The notes: a model not told the origin generated them from the letters alone. A stretch of DNA of 64,000 nucleotides from Pandoraea fibrosis (GCF_000807775.2 NZ_CP047385.1:2666001-2730000); one strand, 5' to 3'; counted from the first letter of the stretch, positions 37,670 through 48,087 are shown. Program-made: numbers and translations.

Positions 37670-37705
37670 TTCAGCGGTGTCGACAGCGCAGATGCCATGG
37701 GCGAC

Positions 37706-38590
37706 TTACGGCTGCGCTCCGGTGGCGACCGGGCGACGCTTGTCGGCACACCATTCACTCCACGACCCCGGATAGAGGCTGGCGCCGTGCAGTCCGGCCA
37801 CCTCCATCGCGAGCAGATTGTGACAGGCGGTCACGCCGGAGCCGCATTGCGAGATGACCCGTTCCGGCTGGCGATCCTTGCCAATGACCTGGGTGAACTC
37901 TTCGCGAAGCGTGGCGGCAGGCTTGAAACGGCCATCAGGACCGAGGTTGTCCTTGAAGAAGCGATTGGCCGCGCCAGGAATGTGGCCGCCAATCGGGTCG
38001 AGGGTTTCGTTTTCGCCTCGATAACGATCCGGCGCGCGGGCGTCGATGACCAGACGTTCGTGAGACGTCAGATTGCGCTCGATGGCCGCTGCGTCTGCGG
38101 TCGTGGCGAGCGGCTCGCCGGGGCTGAAGTCGCCGGCCGGCGGCGTCTCGGGTGGAGCGGCATCGAGCTTGAACCCTGCGGCTTCCCAGGCTTGCAGGCC
38201 GCCGTCGAGCACCGCAACCGATTCATGGCCGAGCCAACGCAGCAACCACCACAGACGGGCCGCGTACATACCGCCCTGGGCGTCGTAAGCGACGGCCTGC
38301 TGGCCTTTCGAGAGCCCGCAGTCGGCCAGGTGCCGCACGAGTGCATCGCGATCGGGCAGCGGATGGCGGCCGTTCTTGCCGGTCGGCTTTCCGGACAGAT
38401 CGCGTTCGAGGTGCGCGTAGAACGCGCCGAAGATGTGACCGTCAACATAGGCGGCTTCACCTGCCGCAGGATTGGCGAGGTCGAAACGGCAATCGAAGAT
38501 GACCACCGGGGCACCGCCACCGGCGGCAGTTTGCATCAGCGCATCGAGATTTTGCGGACTGATGAGCGTGGTGAAATGCGTGTGAATCAT
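37706..38590 (-). CDS. sseA: 3-mercaptopyruvate/thiosulfate sulfurtransferase (two rhodanese domains)
   Basis: A 294-residue tandem rhodanese. The first, inactive domain has VIFDCRFDL and YVDGHIFGAFYAHLERDLSG; the second carries the active-site loop CGSGVTA (in VISQCGSGVTACHNL), the form typical of mercaptopyruvate sulfurtransferases. It transfers sulfane sulfur to thiol acceptors or cyanide in the cytoplasm. CGGAGA lies next to the chosen ATG on the minus strand; the frame stays open far upstream but only as antisense to unrelated sequence. It is 161 bases downstream of the EamA-type gene and possibly co-transcribed. Confidence 0.9.
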   Translation of the reverse strand: MIHTHFTTLISPQNLDALMQTAAGGGAPVVIFDCRFDLANPAAGEAAYVDGHIFGAFYAHLERDLSGKPTGKNGRHPLPDRDALVRHLADCGLSKGQQAVAYDAQGGMYAARLWWLLRWLGHESVAVLDGGLQAWEAAGFKLDAAPPETPPAGDFSPGEPLATTADAAAIERNLTSHERLVIDARAPDRYRGENETLDPIGGHIPGAANRFFKDNLGPDGRFKPAATLREEFTQVIGKDRQPERVISQCGSGVTACHNLLAMEVAGLHGASLYPGSWSEWCADKRRPVATGAQP

Positions 38591-38751
38591 GACGTCTCCG
38601 CAGACGGGCGTGGGGGAATCGTTCAGCGGGAACTGACCGAGCTGCTTGCCGGGCGGACGGTGCCCGCAACCACGTGGAGAGCACTGTCGGTGGCCGCGAG
38701 CGTTGCCGAGGGCGCTTGGGCGCCCTGGGGATACACATCCGGCGGCGGCCG

Positions 38752-39606
38752 TCAGGCCGGTGCCGACGGCCGGCGCAGTGCCGTCATGCCGCTCGCCACA
38801 ATCAGCAGCATGCCGATCCAGCCGGCCAGTGCGGGCCAATCGCCCCAGACAAGCATGCTGATCAGTGTAGCGAAGATTACGCCGGAATATTGCAGATTCG
38901 CAGTGACAAGCGTGTTGCCCAGGCTGAAGGCGCGAGTGAGGGCGGTTTGCGCGATGAGCGCGGCAATGCCGATGCCGAGCATCAGTGCAGTGCCGCGCCA
39001 GGATAGCGGATGCATGCCTTCGATGGCGACCCAGCCGAGACCCAGCAGCACGCCGCCGAGCGAGAAATAGAAGACGATGCGCCAGTCGGGTTCGCCTGCC
39101 GCGCCAAGCTCCTTGACCTGCATGTAGGCGACTGCGGAGAACACACCCGAGACAACGCCTGCGACACCGCCACCCCAAGCCTGACTGTCGATGGTCGGCT
39201 GGAGCAGCAGCGCCACCCCGACGAATCCGGCAAAGATCGCGGCGACCAGGCGGAAATCGGTCCGCAGGCTGCCCCGCATGGCGGCAGTCGCCATGACGAT
39301 CAGCGAAATCCAGATCGGCGACATGTAATTGAGCGTCATCGCCGTTGATAGCGGCAATTGCGTGAGCGAATAGAACCAGAGGCCGAGCGAGATGACGCCG
39401 GCCGTGCTGCGTTTGACGTGCGACCCAAGGTGTCGGGTACGGATCGTCTGACCTCGCAGGCCCGCGATCGCCAGCAAGACGATGACGCCGATAAGGCTGC
39501 GGTAGAGAACGATTTCGCCGGTGTTGTATTCGTTTGCCGCCAGCTTGATGAAGAGCCCCATCAACGTGAACATGAAGGCGGAGACCAACATCCAGAGCGA
39601 TTGCAT
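38752..39606 (-). CDS. EamA/DMT family permease
   Basis: A 284-residue membrane protein with ten predicted helices and two EamA repeats. The N-terminal MQSLWMLVSAFMFTLMGLFIKLAA and TLNYMSPIWISLIV are typical of the drug/metabolite transporter superfamily (RhaT/YdcZ-like S-adenosylmethionine or metabolite exporters). Substrate unknown. The ATG was preferred because it begins the first helix directly; a longer frame adds 35 non-conserved residues. No clear ribosome-binding site. Confidence 0.85.
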   Translation of the reverse strand: MQSLWMLVSAFMFTLMGLFIKLAANEYNTGEIVLYRSLIGVIVLLAIAGLRGQTIRTRHLGSHVKRSTAGVISLGLWFYSLTQLPLSTAMTLNYMSPIWISLIVMATAAMRGSLRTDFRLVAAIFAGFVGVALLLQPTIDSQAWGGGVAGVVSGVFSAVAYMQVKELGAAGEPDWRIVFYFSLGGVLLGLGWVAIEGMHPLSWRGTALMLGIGIAALIAQTALTRAFSLGNTLVTANLQYSGVIFATLISMLVWGDWPALAGWIGMLLIVASGMTALRRPSAPA

Positions 39607-39721
39607 GGCGAATTGTGGCCGATGGACGGCGAAGAAGCGCGTTTTGTGCGGAACGCGGGCGACTCGTGCGGCATCAGTGGTTGCCGTGCGGTCATATCTG
39701 AAGCATGGCAACGATTCTAAC

Positions 39722-39749
39722 GAAAACGGCGGACCGATGGTCCGCCGTT
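39722..39749 (-). terminator. Terminator of the Rieske oxygenase gene
   Basis: An 11-bp perfect stem (AACGGCGGACC and complement) with loop GAT; read on the minus strand it is followed by TTTTCG, 119 bases after the oxygenase stop. The rest of the 261-base gap holds no recognisable gene. Confidence 0.65.
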
Positions 39750-39867
39750 CCGTGAAAATTCGGCAAATATTTAATTCAGTCTCGCCGCCGCCACATCGTC
39801 GCCGGACAGGACTTCAGCCGGACGTTTCTGCATTCTCACTCGGTGAGAGGCTTCTGGGCCGAAGCGT

Positions 39868-40983
39868 TCAGAAGTCGCCCATCTGCCGACGCAGGAACTC
39901 GTGGAAATGTTGCATGCCGTCTTCCATCGGGCTCTGATAAGGGCCAACCTCAGACACGCCGCGCTCGAACAGGGCGCGACGCCCGGCGTCCATGCGCTCG
40001 GCGATCTCGTCGTCCTCGCGGGCCGTCTCCATGTACGCGGCACGCTCCGCTTCGATGAATTCGCGTTCAAAGAGCGCAATTTCCTCGGGGTAATAGAATT
40101 CGACGATGTTCGTCGTCTTCTGCGGACCGCGCGGAATGAGCCACGACACCACGAGCACATGCGGATACCACTCGATCATCAGATGCGGGTAGTACACCAT
40201 CCAGATCGCGCCGAAGTCGGGGGGGACCCCTTCGCGGTAACGTAGCAGCACGTCGTGCCAGTCCCGATAGATCGGGCTGCCCGGCTTGGCGAGGCCTTCG
40301 TGCACGCCGACCGTCTGGACACTGTACCAGTCGCCGAACTCCCAGCTCAGGTCTTCGCACGAGACGAAGCTGCCCAGTCCCGGATGGAACGGCACGACAT
40401 GGTAGTCCTCGAGATAAACCTCGATGAACGTCTTCCAGTTGTAGTTACATTCGTGCACTTCGACGTGATCGAACATGAAGTTCGAAAAGTCGAGATGGTG
40501 CTTCACGCCCAGGCGGGCGAGATCGGCTTGCACGTCGCGGCCTTCGGCTTCGAACAGCAGCCCGTTCCAGCGTTGCAGCGGGAACTTGCCGAGGTTCAGG
40601 CACGGCTTCTCCGGGAAATGCGGCGCGCCGAGCAGTTCGCCCGTCGTGTCGTAAGTCCAGCGATGGAGCGGGCACACGATGTTGCGTGCTTTTCCGCGCC
40701 CATTGAGCATGACCGCCTGGCGATGACGGCAGACGTTCGAGAGCAGTTCAATGCCGCTGTGCTCGCCCGCGCCATTGCGGACCAGCATGCGGCCTTCCTG
40801 CTCAGCCGGCAGGGCGAAATAGTCGCCCGTTTCCGGCACCATCAGTTCGTGACCTACGTAACGAGGCCCGTGTTTGAATAGGACTTCACGTTCGCGTGCG
40901 AGGAGCGCCTCGTCGAAATACGTGTAGACCGGCAATTGGCTCGAGGCCGGTTTCAATTGCAAAGCGCTGCTTAGATTGGACAT
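39868..40983 (-). CDS. Rieske-type ring-hydroxylating/monooxygenase alpha subunit
   Basis: A 371-residue oxygenase. The Rieske 2Fe-2S site is CRH (C85, H87) and CPLHRW (C104, H107); the mononuclear iron site is in EVYLEDYHVVPFH (H195, H200) with a C-terminal acidic ligand. The bridging acid is in LEDYH. Such enzymes use an external reductase to hydroxylate aromatic or quaternary-amine substrates; no reductase gene is nearby, so it borrows one. GGGAGTGGG precedes the chosen ATG, which excludes a 29-residue upstream extension. Substrate not determinable. Confidence 0.9.
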   Translation of the reverse strand: MSNLSSALQLKPASSQLPVYTYFDEALLAREREVLFKHGPRYVGHELMVPETGDYFALPAEQEGRMLVRNGAGEHSGIELLSNVCRHRQAVMLNGRGKARNIVCPLHRWTYDTTGELLGAPHFPEKPCLNLGKFPLQRWNGLLFEAEGRDVQADLARLGVKHHLDFSNFMFDHVEVHECNYNWKTFIEVYLEDYHVVPFHPGLGSFVSCEDLSWEFGDWYSVQTVGVHEGLAKPGSPIYRDWHDVLLRYREGVPPDFGAIWMVYYPHLMIEWYPHVLVVSWLIPRGPQKTTNIVEFYYPEEIALFEREFIEAERAAYMETAREDDEIAERMDAGRRALFERGVSEVGPYQSPMEDGMQHFHEFLRRQMGDF

Positions 40984-41052
40984 TCCCACTCCCGTCGAGC
41001 TTGAAAGCAGTGAACAACCCAACCATCGAAAAATCGATTTAGGGAACCGACG

Positions 41053-41066
41053 ATTATACCCGGTAT
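41053..41066. promoter_or_regulatory. Promoter/operator candidate between Rieske oxygenase and xseB
   Basis: The complement of 41053-41058 reads TATAAT, a -10 for the oxygenase. It overlaps an 11-base palindrome ATACCCGGTAT (41056-41066). The overlap is suggestive of repression, but no regulator gene is adjacent. A second -10-like TAAAAT on the plus strand at 41178-41183 may serve xseB. Confidence 0.35.
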
Positions 41067-41210
41067 GCACTGTCGGGGGCTGCTAAGTCCATGATTTGCG
41101 TTAAATATTGTCCGAAATTTGTCATCGCGAACGGTTTTCAGGCAATTTACGCTCTGCGAGCTGGCGCGCTTTTGCCGTAAAATGGAACATTCGACCTGAA
41201 TTTTGCGTTT

Positions 41211-41480
41211 ATGGCCAAGACTGCAAAGTCGCAAGACGCGGCGCCCGAGGTGCCGCAGGACCTGCCCGAGACCTACGAAGCTGCGCTCGCCGAGCTGGAA
41301 AAGCTTGTAGGGCGTATGGAGGGCGGTGAGCTGGGGCTGGAGGAGTCGCTCGGCGCCTACCGGCGCGGTGCTGTGCTCGTGAAGTACTGCCAGGGCCTGC
41401 TCGAGAAGGTGGAGCAGCAGGTCAAGGTGCTCGAAGGCGAAACGCTCAAACCGCTGGAGGCGGCGCGCGACGACTTCTGA
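41211..41480 (+). CDS. xseB: Exodeoxyribonuclease VII small subunit
   Basis: An 89-residue helical protein (E. coli XseB has 80). The core ETYEAALAELEKLVGRMEGGELGLEESLGAYRRG and the following coiled-coil half are the family signature. It assembles in several copies with XseA, which is not in this window, into the nuclease degrading single-stranded DNA from both ends. It leads the isoprenoid genes ispA and dxs in the order widely conserved in proteobacteria. Confidence 0.95.
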   Translation: MAKTAKSQDAAPEVPQDLPETYEAALAELEKLVGRMEGGELGLEESLGAYRRGAVLVKYCQGLLEKVEQQVKVLEGETLKPLEAARDDF

Positions 41481-41598
41481 ACGACGTCTGGCCATAGGGC
41501 AATATGGCGACACGATAGCGCGACCTACGACCCAAAGCGTTCCAGGTTGGCCCCCGGGGCGACTCAATAACACGCACGGCCTGAAGGGCACGTGCAGG

Positions 41599-42504
41599 AT
41601 GAAGACGATGGCGGATCAGAATATCAAGGCCTGGATGCAGGCCGTGCAGGCCCGTGTGGAACAGGCGCTCGACGCCGCGCTGCCCAAGGCAGCCGATGGC
41701 GGCTCGGCGCGACTCAACGAATCGATGCGTTATGCGGTGCTCGGTGGCGGCAAGCGGGTGCGCCCGCTGCTGTGCTTTGCCGCCGGCGAAGTGACGCAGG
41801 CCAGCGAGACGGCCCTCGATCGTGCGGCTTGCGCCGTGGAAATGATCCACGCCTATTCGTTGGTGCATGACGATCTGCCGTGCATGGACGACGACGATCT
41901 GCGCCGTGGCAAGCCAACGGTACACGTGCAATATGACGAAGCGACCGGCCTGCTCGCAGGGGACGGTCTGCAAACGCAGGCGTTTGCATTGCTTGGCGAA
42001 GCCACGGCCGATCTGAGCGCTGCGCAATCGCTTGCCCTGGTGCGCGAACTGGCGCTGGCTTCGGGGGCGCTTGGCATGGCTGGTGGTCAGGCTATCGATC
42101 TGGAGAGCGTCGGCATCAAGCTCACGCAGTCGCAGCTGGAAAACATGCATCGCCTGAAGACGGGGGCATTGTTGCGCGCCTCGCTGCGTATGGGAGCGAT
42201 CTGCGGCCGTGCATTGTCTGACGACGAAACGGTGGCGCTGGATGCCTATGCCGCAGCCGTGGGGCTGGCCTTCCAGGTTGTGGACGATATTCTCGATACC
42301 ACGGCCGATTCGGCCACGCTCGGCAAGACGGCGGGCAAGGATGCCGCCAATGACAAGCCGACCTACGTGTCGCTGATGGGCCTCGACGGCGCGCGTGCCT
42401 ACGCAGAAAAGCTGCGTGCCGACGCGCACGCGGCGAGTGTGTCGCTTGGCAATGCGGACCGGTTGCGCGCTTTGGCCGATTACGTGGTCGATCGCATCAA
42501 CTGA
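41599..42504 (+). CDS. ispA: Farnesyl diphosphate synthase (geranyltranstransferase)
   Basis: A 301-residue (E. coli IspA: 299) short-chain prenyltransferase that condenses isopentenyl diphosphate with dimethylallyl/geranyl diphosphate. The first Asp-rich motif is in SLVHDDLPCMDDDDLRRG and the second in QVVDDILDTT; GGGKRVRPLL binds isopentenyl diphosphate. A second ATG three codons in is an equally good start. It lies between xseB and dxs, feeding quinone and undecaprenyl biosynthesis. Confidence 0.95.
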   Translation: MKTMADQNIKAWMQAVQARVEQALDAALPKAADGGSARLNESMRYAVLGGGKRVRPLLCFAAGEVTQASETALDRAACAVEMIHAYSLVHDDLPCMDDDDLRRGKPTVHVQYDEATGLLAGDGLQTQAFALLGEATADLSAAQSLALVRELALASGALGMAGGQAIDLESVGIKLTQSQLENMHRLKTGALLRASLRMGAICGRALSDDETVALDAYAAAVGLAFQVVDDILDTTADSATLGKTAGKDAANDKPTYVSLMGLDGARAYAEKLRADAHAASVSLGNADRLRALADYVVDRIN

Positions 42505-42702
42505 CCGGCAGATTGGCCGGACTGGCAAGTTTCGAGGCGGCCTCCGAGCAGGACAGGATCACGGGATCCGGGGGCGGTTGCAGTAAACATAAGTAAGGGG
42601 CAAGGAGGGTCGGCGCGATCTCCCCACAGAACGCACCGGCAGGAGATCGGATCCGCTCACTGGGGGAGCTGCCCGATAAAAACGCCTATCTATGGAACGA
42701 CG

Positions 42703-44619
42703 ATGTACGAACTTCTAAATACCATCGATGACCCGGCCGCGTTGCGGCGTCTGGAGCGTCGCCAACTTGCGCCGTTGGCCGAAGAGCTGCGTGCCTTCGT
42801 GCTCGAAAGTGTGTCGCGCACGGGCGGCCACCTCTCGTCCAACCTCGGCACGGTCGAGCTGACGATTGCGCTGCACTACGTGTTCAACACGCCGGAGGAT
42901 CGCATCGTCTGGGACGTGGGCCACCAGAGCTACCCGCACAAGATCCTGACCGGCCGTCGCGATGCGATGGGGTCGCTGCGTCAGCTCGGCGGTATTTCGG
43001 GATTCCCGAAGCGCGACGAATCGCCGTATGACACGTTCGGCACGGCGCACTCGAGCACGTCGATTTCGGCGGCGCTCGGTATGGCGCTGGGGGCGCGCAC
43101 GAAGGGTGAGAACCGCTTCGGCATCGCCGTGATCGGCGATGGTGCCATGACGGCCGGTATGGCGTTCGAGGCGATGAACAACGCGGGTGTCCACGAAGAC
43201 GTGCCGCTGCTGGTCATCCTGAACGACAACGACATGTCGATTTCGCCTCCGGTGGGCGCGCTCAACCGCTACCTCGCCCGTTTGATGTCGGGTCGATTCT
43301 ATGCGGCGGCAAAGAAGGGCGTGGAGAAGGTGCTGAGCGTGGCGCCGCCGGTGCTGGAACTGGCGCGCAAGTTCGAAGAGCATGCGAAGGGCATGGTTGT
43401 TCCCGCCACGATGTTCGAGGAGTTCGGCTTCAACTACATCGGTCCGATCGACGGACACGATCTCGAATCGCTGATTCCGACGCTCGAAAACATCAAGAAT
43501 CTGAAAGGCCCGCAATTCCTGCACGTCGTCACGCGCAAGGGGTACGGCTACAAGCTGGCCGAGGCCGATCCGGTGCTGTATCACGGCCCCGGCAAGTTCA
43601 ATCCGGCTGAAGGTATCAAGCCGAGCACGAGCAGCAAGAAGACGTACACGCAAGTGTTCGGCGACTGGCTGTGCGACATGGCGGCCGCAGATAAGCGCGT
43701 CGTGGGGATTACCCCGGCCATGCGCGAAGGCTCGGGGATGGTCGAGTTCGAGAAGCGCTTCCCGGATCGGTATTACGACGTCGGTATCGCCGAGCAGCAC
43801 GCGGTGACGTTCGCGGGCGGTATGGCGACCGAAGGCCTCAAGCCGGTCGTGGCCATCTACTCGACGTTCCTGCAACGTGGCTATGATCAGTTGATTCACG
43901 ACGTCGCGCTGCAAAATCTGCCGGTCGTCTTCGCACTGGATCGCTCGGGTCTTGTTGGTGCGGACGGTGCAACGCACGCGGGTGCCTACGACATCGCTTA
44001 TCTGCGCTGTATCCCGAACATGGTGGTGATGGCGCCGTCCGACGAAAACGAATGCCGCCAGATGCTCTATACCGGCGTGCAGATCGACGGCCCGTCGGCG
44101 GTGCGTTATCCGCGGGGTGCGGGCACGGGCGCGGCCATCGAGCAAACGATGACGGCATTGCCGATCGGCAAGGGCATTGTGCGTCGTGAAGGTCAGGCGC
44201 AAGCCGGGCGTCGTGTGGCGATTCTGGCGTTCGGCAGCATGGTGGCGCCGGCGCTTGCCGCGGCCGCGCAACTGGACGCCACCGTGGCCGACATGCGCTT
44301 CGTCAAGCCGATCGACGATGAGTTGATCGCACGTCTGGCTCAGACGCACGACTACCTCGTGACGGTGGAAGAGGGCAGCATCATGGGGGGCGCAGGTTCG
44401 GCGGTTGCCGAATCCCTGCTCGCCGGTGGGGTTACTCGACCCGTACTACAATTGGGCCTGCCCGATCGCTTCATCGATCATGGCGACCCGGCGGCGCTGC
44501 TCTCGGGCGTGGGGCTCGACGCGGTGGGCATCGCGAAGTCGATCTGTGCACGCTTCGACCTGCAGCCGCTGGAGGCCTCTCAGGCCGCCGGCAAGGTCGC
44601 GACGAAGCTCGTCGCCTGA
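42703..44619 (+). CDS. dxs: 1-deoxy-D-xylulose-5-phosphate synthase
   Basis: A 638-residue thiamine-diphosphate enzyme, first step of the MEP isoprenoid pathway (pyruvate plus glyceraldehyde 3-phosphate). It shows [11 protein letters not shown], the catalytic [10 protein letters not shown], the TPP motif [13 protein letters not shown]...NDN, and the C-terminal transketolase parts [12 protein letters not shown] and [16 protein letters not shown]. coli Dxs has 620 residues. It follows ispA after 198 bases in which I see no gene; part of that leader may hold a dxs promoter. Confidence 0.97.
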   Translation: MYELLNTIDDPAALRRLERRQLAPLAEELRAFVLESVSRTGGHLSSNLGTVELTIALHYVFNTPEDRIVWDVGHQSYPHKILTGRRDAMGSLRQLGGISGFPKRDESPYDTFGTAHSSTSISAALGMALGARTKGENRFGIAVIGDGAMTAGMAFEAMNNAGVHEDVPLLVILNDNDMSISPPVGALNRYLARLMSGRFYAAAKKGVEKVLSVAPPVLELARKFEEHAKGMVVPATMFEEFGFNYIGPIDGHDLESLIPTLENIKNLKGPQFLHVVTRKGYGYKLAEADPVLYHGPGKFNPAEGIKPSTSSKKTYTQVFGDWLCDMAAADKRVVGITPAMREGSGMVEFEKRFPDRYYDVGIAEQHAVTFAGGMATEGLKPVVAIYSTFLQRGYDQLIHDVALQNLPVVFALDRSGLVGADGATHAGAYDIAYLRCIPNMVVMAPSDENECRQMLYTGVQIDGPSAVRYPRGAGTGAAIEQTMTALPIGKGIVRREGQAQAGRRVAILAFGSMVAPALAAAAQLDATVADMRFVKPIDDELIARLAQTHDYLVTVEEGSIMGGAGSAVAESLLAGGVTRPVLQLGLPDRFIDHGDPAALLSGVGLDAVGIAKSICARFDLQPLEASQAAGKVATKLVA

Positions 44620-44644
44620 ACGTCCGGTAGTCCTGAATAGTCGA

Positions 44645-44678
44645 ACGATCCGGCTTGCACGCCGGATCGTTTCGTTTT
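44645..44678 (+). terminator. Terminator of dxs
   Basis: A 10-bp stem ACGATCCGGC/GCCGGATCGT with a six-base loop, followed by TTCGTTTT, 25 bases after the dxs stop. Confidence 0.75.
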
Positions 44679-44818
44679 GCGTTACGTATTTTCCATCCCG
44701 TGCCGGGGCTCTCCGGCACGTTCCCGATGACTCTCGCCGGGGGCTTGCGAGCCGTGCGTCGGATACGTTTGCCCATTGCCTCCCCCCAAGTCGGCTTGCC
44801 GGCAAAGAAGGAAACTAG

Positions 44819-45628
44819 ATGAATCAGATGAACCCCGCTTTCGTCATGCCGGACGTGCAGAGCACCGTCGATACCCGGCAGATTCCGATTCAACGCGTTG
44901 GTGTGCGCGGTGTGCGTCACCCGCTGTCGGTGCGTCTGGCCGATGGCGACGCGCAAGCCACTGTGGGCTTGTTCAATCTCGACGTGCATCTGCCGGCCGA
45001 TCAGAAGGGCACGCACATGTCGCGTTTCGTGGCGCTGCTCGAAGCGCATCGTGCGCCGATGGACGTCGCAGGTTTTCGCGCGATGCTCGGCAGCATGCTC
45101 GATAAGCTCGAAGCCGAGGCTGGCCGAATCGAAGTGACGTTCCCGTACTTCATCAACAAGACAGCGCCGGTCTCGGGCGTGCAGAGCCTGATGGACTACG
45201 AGGTGACGCTCACCGGCGATGTGCGCAACGGGCAGACGCGTGTATGGCTCAAGGTGCTCGTGCCGGTCACCAGCCTGTGCCCTTGCTCGAAGAAGATCTC
45301 CCAATACGGTGCGCATAACCAGCGGTCGCATATCACCATCGACGCTGAAATTGCGGGCGATATCGCCGTTGAGGATCTGGTGCGCATGGCTGAAGAGGAA
45401 GCGTCCTGTGAATTGTGGGGGCTGCTCAAGCGTCCGGACGAGAAGTACGTGACGGAGCGTGCCTACGAGAATCCGAAGTTCGTCGAGGATCTGGTGCGTG
45501 ATGTGGCAACACGCCTGAACGATGAGTCCCGTGTTGTGGCGTATGTGCTCCAGGCGGAGAACTTCGAGTCGATCCACAATCACAGCGCTTACGCCGTGAT
45601 CGAACGCGACAAGCGCGTGGCGGCTTGA
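44819..45628 (+). CDS. folE2: GTP cyclohydrolase I, type IB
   Basis: A 269-residue FolE2 enzyme converting GTP to dihydroneopterin triphosphate for folate. The family signature [21 protein letters not shown] is present here in two parts (LCPCSKKIS with catalytic Cys, and YGAHNQR), and the N-terminus [19 protein letters not shown] matches. FolE2 tolerates metals other than zinc and in many bacteria is used when zinc is scarce; no Zur site was recognised upstream. AAGGAAA lies before the ATG. It stands between two terminators. Confidence 0.95.
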   Translation: MNQMNPAFVMPDVQSTVDTRQIPIQRVGVRGVRHPLSVRLADGDAQATVGLFNLDVHLPADQKGTHMSRFVALLEAHRAPMDVAGFRAMLGSMLDKLEAEAGRIEVTFPYFINKTAPVSGVQSLMDYEVTLTGDVRNGQTRVWLKVLVPVTSLCPCSKKISQYGAHNQRSHITIDAEIAGDIAVEDLVRMAEEEASCELWGLLKRPDEKYVTERAYENPKFVEDLVRDVATRLNDESRVVAYVLQAENFESIHNHSAYAVIERDKRVAA

Positions 45629-45662
45629 CGTTATCACGTCGCCCTTGTGGCGACGTAACATG

Positions 45663-45691
45663 AAAAAACCGCTCTTCGGAGCGGTTTTTTT
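45663..45691. terminator. Bidirectional terminator between folE2 and tsaD
   Basis: A 12-bp stem AAAAAACCGCTC/GAGCGGTTTTTT with a TTCG tetraloop; serves both convergent genes. Confidence 0.9.
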
Positions 45692-45715
45692 ATTGGGCGT
45701 TTGCCGTGCGAGGCA

Positions 45716-46747
45716 TTAGACGTTTCGCACGATATCGGCGAGATCCCAGCGCGGGCGAACGGTGTAAGCGTATTCGCTGTCGGCCTCGTCCGGCCAATGC
45801 TTGAGGCGCATGGCGCCAGCGAAGGCAATCATGGCACCGTTGTCCGTGCAGAACGCCAGGTCGGGGTAATGCACGCGATAGCCGCGCCGACGCGCGGCTT
45901 CGTTGAGTCCGGCGCGCAATTGCGCATTGGCCCCGACACCGCCGGCGACGACCAGCGTCTTCATGCCGGTCTGCTTGAGAGCGGCCATCGACTTGGCGAC
46001 AAGTACGTCGACGATCGCGTCGACAAATCCTCGTGCGAGATCGGCCTTTTCCTGCTCGCAGACATTGCCTGCGAGGTTGCGAACTTGCGTGAGCACAGCC
46101 GTTTTCAAGCCGCTAAAGCTGAAATCGAGATTGCCGGAGTGCTTCATCGGGCGCGGCAGGTCGTAGCGGCCTGGTGTACCGAACTCGGCCAGGCGTGAAA
46201 CTGCCGGGCCGCCGGGATAGCCAAGTCCCAACAGTTTGGCCGTCTTGTCGAAGGCTTCGCCTGCGGCGTCGTCCAGCGTTTCGCCCAGCATGGCGTATTG
46301 GCCGAAGGCGCGCACTTCCATCAACTGCGTGTGCCCGCCGGAGACCAGCAGTGCGATGAATGGGAAGTCGGGGGCGTCGGGAGCCAGCAGGGGGGAAAGC
46401 AGGTGGCCTTCCAGATGATGCACGCCGACCACCGGGCGATCGAGCGCGAAGGCGAGGGCGTTGGCGACACTGGCGCCGACCAGCAGCGCGCCGGCGAGTC
46501 CGGGGCCTTGCGTGTAGGCGATGGCGTCGACGGCGCCGAGCGTCTTGCCCGCCTGGGCGAGCACTTCCTCGGCGAGGGGCAGCGCGCGACGAATATGGTC
46601 GCGAGAGGCCAGTTCGGGCACCACGCCACCGTATTCGCGGTGCATGGCAATCTGCGAATGCAGTGCGTGCGAGAGCAGGCCGGCCTCGGTGTCGTAGAGG
46701 GCGAGACCAGTTTCGTCGCAGGAGCTTTCAATGCCTAGAACCAGCAT
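45716..46747 (-). CDS. tsaD: tRNA N6-adenosine threonylcarbamoyltransferase
   Basis: A 343-residue ASKHA-fold enzyme (E. coli TsaD: 337) that, with TsaB and TsaE, installs t6A at position 37 of ANN-decoding tRNAs. The metal ligands are in GVHHLEGHL (H111, H115), and the ATP/substrate loop is [10 protein letters not shown]. The N-terminus [19 protein letters not shown] is standard, so the ATG was preferred to a TTG nine codons upstream. No Shine-Dalgarno is evident. It diverges from the BaiN-type gene. Confidence 0.95.
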   Translation of the reverse strand: MLVLGIESSCDETGLALYDTEAGLLSHALHSQIAMHREYGGVVPELASRDHIRRALPLAEEVLAQAGKTLGAVDAIAYTQGPGLAGALLVGASVANALAFALDRPVVGVHHLEGHLLSPLLAPDAPDFPFIALLVSGGHTQLMEVRAFGQYAMLGETLDDAAGEAFDKTAKLLGLGYPGGPAVSRLAEFGTPGRYDLPRPMKHSGNLDFSFSGLKTAVLTQVRNLAGNVCEQEKADLARGFVDAIVDVLVAKSMAALKQTGMKTLVVAGGVGANAQLRAGLNEAARRRGYRVHYPDLAFCTDNGAMIAFAGAMRLKHWPDEADSEYAYTVRPRWDLADIVRNV

Positions 46748-46823
46748 GGCGAGAGGGAGTACGCGGAGCGTCAATAGAAGGGATAACCCTGAAGTATACC
46801 AGTCGACCTCTTCCCCCGCCGGT

Positions 46824-46829
46824 TACAAT
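46824..46829 (+). promoter_or_regulatory. -10-like element close to the BaiN-type start
   Basis: TACAAT at 46824-46829 ends only seven bases before the chosen ATG and overlaps an alternative upstream ATG. If used, the transcript would be nearly leaderless. The -35 region (GTCGAC-like) is weak, so this is a candidate only. Confidence 0.3.
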
Positions 46830-46836
46830 GCGCGCC

Positions 46837-48087
46837 ATGGAAAAGTTCGATGTAGCGATTGTGGGTGCTGGCGCGGCCGGCCTGATGTGCGCGGCGGTGG
46901 CCGGGCAGTTGGGGCTGCGCGTGGTGCTCATCGATCATGCGACGCGCCTGGCGGAGAAGATTCGGATCTCGGGCGGCGGACGCTGCAATTTCACCAATAT
47001 CAACGCCGGGCCAGCCAATTACTTGTCCGAGAATCCGCGTTTCTGCCGCTCGGCGCTGGCCCGCTATACGCCGCGCGACTTTCTGGATTTGCTGGGACGT
47101 CACCGTATCGCCTGGCACGAGAAGCATCGTGGGCAGCTGTTTTGCGACGAAAGTGCGGAAGACGTCATCGAAATGCTCCGCAAGGAGTGCGCGGCAGGTC
47201 ATGTGCACTGGCGAATGCCCTGCGCAGTCCATACGGTTGCGTACACAGAGGCCGGCGGGGCACATCGCTATCATTTGACGACCGATGCAGGGCATATCGC
47301 GGCTAAAAGGCTTGTGATTGCGACCGGCGGCCTGTCGATTCCGAAAATCGGCGCGACGGATTGGGGGTACCGCATGGCCCGTCAATTCGGGCTGGAGATC
47401 GTCGAGCCGCGTCCTGCGCTGGTGCCGCTCATGTTCGACGCGTCGACATGGGCACCCTTTGCGGGTCTGTCGGGTCTGTCGCTGGAGGTCGAAGTCGGCA
47501 CAGGTAAGGGGAAGGACGCCGGGAGTTTTGTCGAGGATCTGCTGTTCACGCACCGCGGGTTGTCGGGGCCGGCCATCCTTCAGATCTCCAGCTTCTGGAC
47601 GCCGGGACAGCCAATTACCCTGAATCTGGCGCCAACGTCGGACATCGAGGCGGCATTATTCGAGGCGAAGGCTGCGTCGAAACGTCAATTGGCCAACTTG
47701 CTGGCGCAATGGGTGCCGGCGCGACTGGCTGACGCGTGGGTCGCCAATAGCGGACTTTCGCCGCAGGCGCGCGTACAGGAGCTGCCGGACAAGGCGTTGC
47801 GCTCGCTGGCTCAGGCTTTTTCGGGCTGGACGCTCAAGCCATGCGGGTCCGAAGGCTGGCGCAAGGCCGAAGTCACGCGAGGCGGGGTTGATACGCGGGG
47901 GCTATCGTCCGCAACGATGGAAGCCCGCAGTCAGCCGGGGCTGCATTTCGTCGGCGAAGTCGTGGACGTGACGGGGTGGCTCGGCGGCTACAACTTCCAG
48001 TGGGCCTGGGCGTCGGCAGTGGCTTGTGCCCGGGCGATGTCCGAAAGCGTCAAGGCCGGACGCGCGGGAGAGGACGCGCTGTCATAG
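46837..48087 (+). CDS. BaiN/HI0933 family flavoprotein
   Basis: A 416-residue NAD(P)/FAD-dependent oxidoreductase. FAD-binding VAIVGAGAAGLMCAAVAG is at about 6-23, the family signature ISGGGRCNFTN follows at about 47-57, and GEVVDVTGWLGGYNFQWAWASA near the C-terminus closes the FAD site. Members are of poorly known physiological role; BaiN reduces bile acid intermediates in Clostridium, and others are annotated as aminoacetone oxidase-like. A second ATG three codons upstream is possible; neither has a Shine-Dalgarno site. Confidence 0.88.
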   Translation: MEKFDVAIVGAGAAGLMCAAVAGQLGLRVVLIDHATRLAEKIRISGGGRCNFTNINAGPANYLSENPRFCRSALARYTPRDFLDLLGRHRIAWHEKHRGQLFCDESAEDVIEMLRKECAAGHVHWRMPCAVHTVAYTEAGGAHRYHLTTDAGHIAAKRLVIATGGLSIPKIGATDWGYRMARQFGLEIVEPRPALVPLMFDASTWAPFAGLSGLSLEVEVGTGKGKDAGSFVEDLLFTHRGLSGPAILQISSFWTPGQPITLNLAPTSDIEAALFEAKAASKRQLANLLAQWVPARLADAWVANSGLSPQARVQELPDKALRSLAQAFSGWTLKPCGSEGWRKAEVTRGGVDTRGLSSATMEARSQPGLHFVGEVVDVTGWLGGYNFQWAWASAVACARAMSESVKAGRAGEDALS

